Source: Salirhabdus sp. Marseille-P4669
Lineage (GTDB): Bacteria; Bacillota; Bacilli; Bacillales; Alkalibacillaceae
Length of the DNA: 64,000 nt
Direction: 5' to 3'
NCBI RefSeq assembly: GCF_900240405.1
Contig: NZ_OEQK01000009.1
Coordinates: 1-64,000, forward strand
Both the position numbers and the translations under genes were made by a program. The notes under the pieces were generated by a model that did not search any database, had not been told where the DNA came from, and saw nothing but the letters and a program-made list of their open reading frames with translations. This document shows positions 59,703 to 64,000 of the stretch, one piece after another (within the stretch, counting starts at the first letter, position 1; each line of letters starts with the position of its first letter).

Positions 59703-60170
59703 ATGGAAATAGAAGTTGTGACGAAACCATCATTTCAAGCAATTGGATTAGCATGGGAAGGAACTTTTGAACAGGCTGGTGCAGGAGAGATAAGGGAGAT
59801 CATGAAAACATTACAAAACACACTTCATGATATAAAACAGGTGGTTCATCCAGATGTGCATCTTGGAATTTCGAACCATGAAAATCCAAGCAGCAATCGT
59901 TTTAAGCATTATTCTGTTGTGGAAGTAGAAGGTAACTCAGAAGCGCCTGAAGGTATGGTCAAGATTCAAATCCCAACACTCCGTTATGTAAAAACCCATC
60001 ATAAAAGAGGAGATAATATCCAAGAAACTTATACCAAAATATATAATTGGATTAAGGAAAACGGATATGAACTCGATACGACGTTTTTAACACATTATGA
60101 AGCATATCCAATGAACGAAAGTGCATACTCACATGATCCTGAGTTTACGATTATGATACCAGTTAAATAA
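59703..60170 (+). CDS. GyrI-like / AraC effector-binding domain protein
   Basis: A 155-residue protein with the GyrI-like fold found in small-molecule-binding proteins and the C-termini of AraC regulators: VVTKPSFQAIGLAWEGTFEQ at the start, HLGISNHENPSS, MVKIQIPTLRYVKTHHKRG and THYEAYPMNES. It has no DNA-binding domain. The ligand is not known. AACGGAGGAG precedes the ATG. Confidence 0.82.
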   Translation: MEIEVVTKPSFQAIGLAWEGTFEQAGAGEIREIMKTLQNTLHDIKQVVHPDVHLGISNHENPSSNRFKHYSVVEVEGNSEAPEGMVKIQIPTLRYVKTHHKRGDNIQETYTKIYNWIKENGYELDTTFLTHYEAYPMNESAYSHDPEFTIMIPVK

Positions 60171-60273
60171 ATGGGACTCATTATTAGCTAAATGAGGGAC
60201 ATGTCATAGCAACGCTTCGAATTTTTTGTGTGGCGTGGCGAATATCTTAAGAAAAAATCGGAAAACAGATAAA

Positions 60274-60505
60274 TACTCGCGAATTAAAGGGAGTCATTCG
60301 TCACCGTGATAATTTTACTTGTCTATTTTAGACATTTATTCGTCAATATCCTGAATACTCGTCTATTACCGATTTTATTCTTCAATCAAGGGAAAATACT
60401 CGTCTAATGTTGAAAATACGCGTCAGTCTGAAAAATACTCGTCAATGTCCAATGTTTACTCGCCGATACTAGCATAATACGAGCCAGAAAAGAAAAATAC
60501 TCGTC
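60274..60505. repeat. Helically phased array of twelve TACTCGTC-like octamers
   Basis: Copies start at 60274, 60295, 60316, 60337, 60356, 60376, 60397, 60417, 60436, 60457, 60478 and 60498, spaced 19-21 bp (mean about 20.4). Five are exact TACTCGTC or differ by at most one base from it in most others; A-runs usually precede. The surrounding 20-bp units are otherwise diverged. It lies in the 364-bp gap between convergent genes and is not coding. The role is unknown. Confidence 0.8.
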
Positions 60506-60516
60506 CCTTTTCTGGC
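60483..60516. other. Hairpin presenting the last octamer in its loop
   Basis: GCCAGAAAAG (60483-60492) pairs perfectly with CTTTTCTGGC (60507-60516); the loop AAAAATACTCGTCC holds the twelfth octamer. There is no T-run on either side, so it is not a canonical terminator, though it lies 18 bases beyond the glycerate kinase stop. Confidence 0.65.
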
Positions 60517-60534
60517 TTGCCTCATTCTCCATAT

Positions 60535-61674
60535 TTAATAAAAAGCTTTTATAAGTCGCAATAGCTGACTTGCACTTGTTTTTAGATTGTAGTAGGCGTT
60601 TTCTGGTCTCATTGCTTCTTCTAACGATACAGGTCCGTTGACAATGGAGAAGTAGCTGGTTACGCCTAGTGTATTCAAAACTTCGGCTTCCTTTGTCGTC
60701 CCGCCCGCTAGTGCAATAACGGGAATGCCTTGTTCAGAGGCTTTAGCAGCAACTCCGACTGGTGCTTTCCCCATACTGGTTTGCCCGTCAAGCTTTCCTT
60801 CTCCAGTAATAACGAGATCCACATCTTTTAGTTGCTCTGCAAGTCTAATTACTTCTAAGACCAAGTCAATACCAGATTGCATGTTGCTATTTAGGAATCC
60901 TGCAAATGCTGCCCCTAAACCACCGGCTGCCCCTGCACCAGCAATGTGCTGAAAGTTAATACCGGTTTCCTTATGAACGATTGCTGCAAAATGCTTCAAG
61001 CCTTGATCAAGTTCCTCCACCATTTCACTGGAAGCTCCTTTTTGTGGACCAAACACATAGGCAGCTCCATTCGGACCATATAAAGGATTATGAACATCAC
61101 ATGCAATACGGAATGAGCTCTCCTTTAGGTCAGGACGTACCTTGGAGGAATCAATATGTCCAAGCTTCATAAGCTCGATGCCGCCATATCCAATTTCTTG
61201 ATAGTCTTCATCCAAAAAACGATATCCTAAAGCTTGGAGCATCCCTACTCCAGCATCGTTCGTGGCACTTCCGCCAAGCCCAATGATGAAATCTCTACAA
61301 CCCTTATTTACTGCATCGCTAATGAGCTCCCCTACACCATAAGTAGTAGTGATTGCTGGGTTCCTGTGGGATATTGGCACCAAAGGTAACCCACAGGCCT
61401 CCGCAACTTCAATAACAGCCGTGTTTTGATTACCTAATATACCATAATTGGCTTCAACTGATCCTCCTAATGGACCAGTTACAGTTGTAGTTATAATACT
61501 TCCGTTCGTTGCAGCCACTAACGCTTCTACTGTACCTTCTCCGCCGTCTGCTAACGGTAGAGCCACGGTTTCCATATTAGGGTCTACCTCTTTTATTCCT
61601 TTGGTAATGGCTTCGCTTGCTTTTAAGGATGAAAGACTTCCTTTAAAAGAATCGATTGCAATAAGTACTTTCAT
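60535..61674 (-). CDS. glxK: Glycerate kinase (GlxK/GarK family)
   Basis: A 379-residue kinase phosphorylating D-glycerate (2-phosphoglycerate is the family product). Signatures are MKVLIAIDSFKGSLSSLKAS at the start, LPLADGGEGTVEALV, FIIGLGGSATNDAGVGMLQA and ITGEGKLDGQTSMGKAPVGV. ATG at 61674 follows GGGAGGAAGCGG; the longer upstream frame is not expected in the family. The CdaR-type activator lies just upstream on the same strand, supporting control by glycerate or sugar diacids. Confidence 0.93.
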   Translation of the reverse strand: MKVLIAIDSFKGSLSSLKASEAITKGIKEVDPNMETVALPLADGGEGTVEALVAATNGSIITTTVTGPLGGSVEANYGILGNQNTAVIEVAEACGLPLVPISHRNPAITTTYGVGELISDAVNKGCRDFIIGLGGSATNDAGVGMLQALGYRFLDEDYQEIGYGGIELMKLGHIDSSKVRPDLKESSFRIACDVHNPLYGPNGAAYVFGPQKGASSEMVEELDQGLKHFAAIVHKETGINFQHIAGAGAAGGLGAAFAGFLNSNMQSGIDLVLEVIRLAEQLKDVDLVITGEGKLDGQTSMGKAPVGVAAKASEQGIPVIALAGGTTKEAEVLNTLGVTSYFSIVNGPVSLEEAMRPENAYYNLKTSASQLLRLIKAFY

Positions 61675-61783
61675 AATCCGCTTCCTCCCACTAGTCGTTA
61701 TCTTTATTTTAGATGGTTTTGATGCAAAATGTAATGGTAAGGAAGACAAAGAAAGGGCCTCATTTTTGTTCGAAAACACAAAA

Positions 61784-61811
61784 AACTCCAAACTAATTAG
61801 ATTGGAGCTTT
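61784..61811 (-). terminator. Hairpin at the end of the CdaR gene
   Basis: CTCCAA (61786-61791) pairs with TTGGAG (61802-61807) around a palindromic CTAATTAG; on the minus strand a T-run follows. It overlaps the last codons. Confidence 0.6.
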
Positions 61812-62857
61812 AATGCGACATATAGCTGAATAGAATCAGAAAAATGACGAGGATCTAATCCCGTTTTCTCTTTGATCTTATCCAGTCTGTATTGAAGCGT
61901 GTTTTTATGGATAAATAAGCTGTTAGCAGTATCCTTTAAGGATAGATTTTGCTTGAAATACGATGTTAATAGTGCTTTTTCCCCATCATTAAGATTCCCT
62001 AACGCCTTGTTTATAAAGTCATTTTTAGACCTTTTATCAACAGTCTGAAGAAGTATTTCAAACTGCAAGGAATGATATTCAGCTACTCGAATTTGCTGTG
62101 AAATACCGTATTGAAGTGTGGTTTTTGCATTTTGATACGATAGAGCAAGGCTGTCTATTGTCGTAATATTACCAAAAGCAATATACAGGTCCTCATCCAT
62201 TTGGGAAGCACGAATTTCATTTATAATGGCTTTATATGCTGATTGATTTGCGATAAAAGCACATTGATTCGGAAACATATAGGTAAATAGCGCAATATTA
62301 TGGGACTGTATGTAGTTTTGGATTTGTTGGGGATCTGGACTGTTTCGTTGTAAGATACCAACAAATACGTTTTCTTCTAACGGATAAGCAAGCTGCTCGG
62401 AACTAATACGTTTTGATTCCGTTATGTCCACCTCTTCAAACAGCATCATACGAACGAAAGAGGATCTCAATTCATCCCTTTTCGTCGTTTTCCGTAATAA
62501 CAGCTGCTCCTTAATGAATACTTCACATATTTTCATTAATAGGAAGCCAAGAGAGCGGCACTCATCTGGATTGCCCGTAATGCCAATCACACCAACTAAA
62601 ACGTTCTCAACAGTGATTGGATAATTAATGCCTGTTTTCGTTCCAGGGAAAGCCTGCGTATCGTTTATTTCTACAATATCCGTTATTTCTATTACCAAAC
62701 GTGCGGCCGTATGATAATTCCCAATCCGGGATTTGTCTGTGCTTGCAATAATGGTGAACGTTAGGTCAATAAAGTTAATCTCTTTTCCAATTACGTTTTT
62801 AGCAGCGTCTACTATGGTTTGTGCTAAAGAGGGACTGATAAAATCCTTTTCCGTCAT
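61793..62857 (-). CDS. CdaR-family sugar diacid regulator
   Basis: A 354-residue regulator: N-terminal diacid-recognition domain (LAQTIVDAAKNVIGKEINFI; FPGTKTGINYPITVENVLVG), a central GGDEF-like remnant domain, and the C-terminal PucR-type helix-turn-helix (LSLKDTANSLFIHKNTLQYR, then LDKIKEKTGLDPRHF). In E. coli CdaR and B. subtilis relatives it activates glycerate or glucarate genes; here the next gene is glycerate kinase. AAAGGAAG lies before its ATG. Confidence 0.9.
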   Translation of the reverse strand: MTEKDFISPSLAQTIVDAAKNVIGKEINFIDLTFTIIASTDKSRIGNYHTAARLVIEITDIVEINDTQAFPGTKTGINYPITVENVLVGVIGITGNPDECRSLGFLLMKICEVFIKEQLLLRKTTKRDELRSSFVRMMLFEEVDITESKRISSEQLAYPLEENVFVGILQRNSPDPQQIQNYIQSHNIALFTYMFPNQCAFIANQSAYKAIINEIRASQMDEDLYIAFGNITTIDSLALSYQNAKTTLQYGISQQIRVAEYHSLQFEILLQTVDKRSKNDFINKALGNLNDGEKALLTSYFKQNLSLKDTANSLFIHKNTLQYRLDKIKEKTGLDPRHFSDSIQLYVALKLQSN

Positions 62858-62935
62858 AATGGATTCTTCCTTTATATTTATTCCACTTCTATATATTTCA
62901 CTATAGAGACTTTAGCTTTAGGAATCAATTAAAGT

Positions 62936-62968
62936 AGCGATACTGTTTGTACGAGTATCGCTTTGCTT
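62936..62968 (-). terminator. Terminator after uppP
   Basis: AGCGATACT (62936-62944) and AGTATCGCT (62954-62962) pair perfectly around a nine-base loop, just beyond the uppP stop in the minus direction. A T-run is weak. Confidence 0.6.
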
Positions 62969-62969
62969 T

Positions 62970-63800
62970 TTAAAAGTAAATAATATAAATGACAAATACT
63001 AAAACAATTCGATAAACAGCAAAAGGAATTAATTTCACTCGGTTGATTAATTTCAAGAAAAATTTAATCGAAACCAATGCAAATAAAAAGGCACTAATAA
63101 AACCAACGATAAAAAATGGCAACGCATCTAGAGAGAAATATTCCCAGTTTTTCAGCAAGGATAATCCGCTGGCTCCAGCCATAATGGGAACAGCCATAAT
63201 AAACGTAAAATCAGCTGCTGCCCGGTGGCTCATCCCTAGTAAAACCCCGCCTGAGATGGTTGCGCCAGACCTAGAAAATCCTGGCCATAGGGAGAAGCAT
63301 TGAATTAAGCCGACAGAAAAGGCTTGCTTGTATGAAATTTGATCAACACTCTCAACCTTAATTTGTTTTGGAGCAAAAAGATCTGCACCAATCATAAAGA
63401 TAGCCCCAATTAACAATCCAATTAGGACCGTTTCTGTAGAAAACAAATGCTCATCAATGTAATCCTCAAATAAAACACCGAGAATCCCTGCTGGAATTAA
63501 ACCAACAATTACTTGAGATAATCTTAAACGAGTTGCTCTACTCGTATCGTTTCTTTTTTTGCGATCAAGACCCAGCATTTCAATAAATCGATCCTTAAAC
63601 ACAAATAAAACAGCCGTTATGGAACCAAGCTGAATGACAACCTTAAAAGTATTGGCTACATACTTTGTTAAAAATTCCTCCGATTTCAGCCACATATCAT
63701 CCACAATGATCATATGCCCTGTTGAGGATACGGGGGCAAATTCGGTTAACCCCTCTACCATTCCTAGTATTAATGCCTTTAGTAACTCGATAATATCCAT
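62970..63800 (-). CDS. uppP: Undecaprenyl-diphosphatase UppP/BacA
   Basis: A 276-residue membrane enzyme with about eight helices. Diagnostic are GMVEGLTEFAPVSSTGHMII (EG-x-TEF-P-SSTGH motif; Ala replaces the common Leu/Ile) and the second motif LWPGFSRSGATISGG with the catalytic Arg-Ser. It dephosphorylates undecaprenyl pyrophosphate to recycle the lipid carrier for wall synthesis, and gives bacitracin tolerance. AAGGAGCAC precedes the ATG. It is a single gene. Confidence 0.94.
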   Translation of the reverse strand: MDIIELLKALILGMVEGLTEFAPVSSTGHMIIVDDMWLKSEEFLTKYVANTFKVVIQLGSITAVLFVFKDRFIEMLGLDRKKRNDTSRATRLRLSQVIVGLIPAGILGVLFEDYIDEHLFSTETVLIGLLIGAIFMIGADLFAPKQIKVESVDQISYKQAFSVGLIQCFSLWPGFSRSGATISGGVLLGMSHRAAADFTFIMAVPIMAGASGLSLLKNWEYFSLDALPFFIVGFISAFLFALVSIKFFLKLINRVKLIPFAVYRIVLVFVIYIIYF

Positions 63801-63964
63801 TAAACGTTGTGCTCCTTATATTCAATTTTGTATTTCACGTGTTTATTTACGAGCAGCCTGTTAGATTGTCCCAATTTTTACCTTGGATAGGAAAGAGATT
63901 TCACATAGATTCATATGGGAAGATTGTTTACTTTAGAACGTTCGGTTCGTAAATTTGTTTTTCG

Positions 63965-63988
63965 GCAACAATTGGGTCCGATTGTTGC
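63965..63988. repeat. Inverted repeat at the right edge
   Basis: GCAACAAT (63965-63972) and ATTGTTGC (63981-63988) are perfect arms with an eight-base loop. The neighbouring gene is outside the window, so its role cannot be judged. Confidence 0.4.
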
Positions 63989-64000
63989 GGAGTTGTATTC

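Noticed and set aside
60274-60505. CRISPR array
   Set aside because: The conserved unit is only about 8 bp with a 20-bp period, there are no unique ~30-bp spacers, and no cas genes are nearby.

Overview
The window is AT-rich and carries Bacillaceae-type gene content, so a low-GC Gram-positive bacterium of the Bacillus/Oceanobacillus/Virgibacillus kind is likely. Supporting signs are strong AGGAGG ribosome sites, TTG/GTG starts, a des-desK-desR cluster, a qoxABCD aa3-type quinol oxidase, an MhqR-like quinone regulon, HemAT and a maltodextrin operon. There is no phage, plasmid, CRISPR array or rRNA operon. It reads as ordinary chromosome punctuated by small intergenic repeats.

Layout. 0.2-3 kb: small PH/GRAM-like and membrane proteins, an acetyltransferase, a possible MITE-like insertion and a flavin reductase. 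3.2-8.2 kb: an OmpR/HK two-component pair with a LolA-like lipoprotein and an M48 membrane protease. 8.3-13.4 kb: YjbQ protein, two convergent MFS transporters, a CBS/CorC membrane protein and a ferredoxin. 13.6-17.9 kb: a quinone/catechol detoxification cluster with an MhqR-like repressor, two paralogous FMN reductases, a CatE-like dioxygenase, then two truncated remnants (LLM oxidoreductase tail, headless esterase). 18.1-21.1 kb: cold-shock lipid desaturase and its DesK/DesR sensor pair. 21.2-24.4 kb: TetR plus a two-gene ABC exporter. 24.5-31.7 kb: maltodextrin uptake and hydrolysis operon ending in its own LacI regulator, with three LacI/cre-like operators at the promoter. 31.9-36 kb: HemAT, then a GntR-ABC-membrane-protein operon on the minus strand. 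36.2-39.1 kb: a second OmpR/HK pair with a PepSY reporter protein. 39.4-43.5 kb: type II NADH dehydrogenase-like protein, acetyltransferase and an ABC-F protein. 44.2-48.1 kb: qoxABCD. 48.4-53.9 kb: MerR/TipAS regulator, SDR, small proteins, tRNA-Thr, MFS, MnmH. 54-64 kb: GH3 glucosaminidase, M1 peptidase, E. coli-type SpeD, Lin0512 protein, CidA/CidB-like pair, GyrI-like protein, glycerate kinase with CdaR regulator, and UppP.

How parts connect. Several blocks are self-regulated modules in which a regulator lies beside its target and a matching operator can be read: MhqR-like sites at three promoters or leaders, LacI-type sites before the maltodextrin operon, a dyad before the gntR operon, paired DesR-like sites before des, and a 19-bp-spacer promoter before merR.

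The most unusual signals are noncoding. (1) A 230-bp array at 60274-60505 has twelve copies of an octamer related to TACTCGTC spaced 19-21 bp, i.e. about two helical turns, between convergent genes; I cannot assign it to a known element. (2) A repeat beginning GTGCCTGTCACTCCCC sits between stop codon and intrinsic terminator of unlinked genes (lacI, hemAT) and runs into the end of mnmH, with relatives beside merR and the ABC-F gene. (3) A 317-bp segment with 25-bp imperfect terminal inverted repeats encloses a structured Bacillaceae-style repeat. All functional claims are from reading sequence and recalled family knowledge; no database search was possible.
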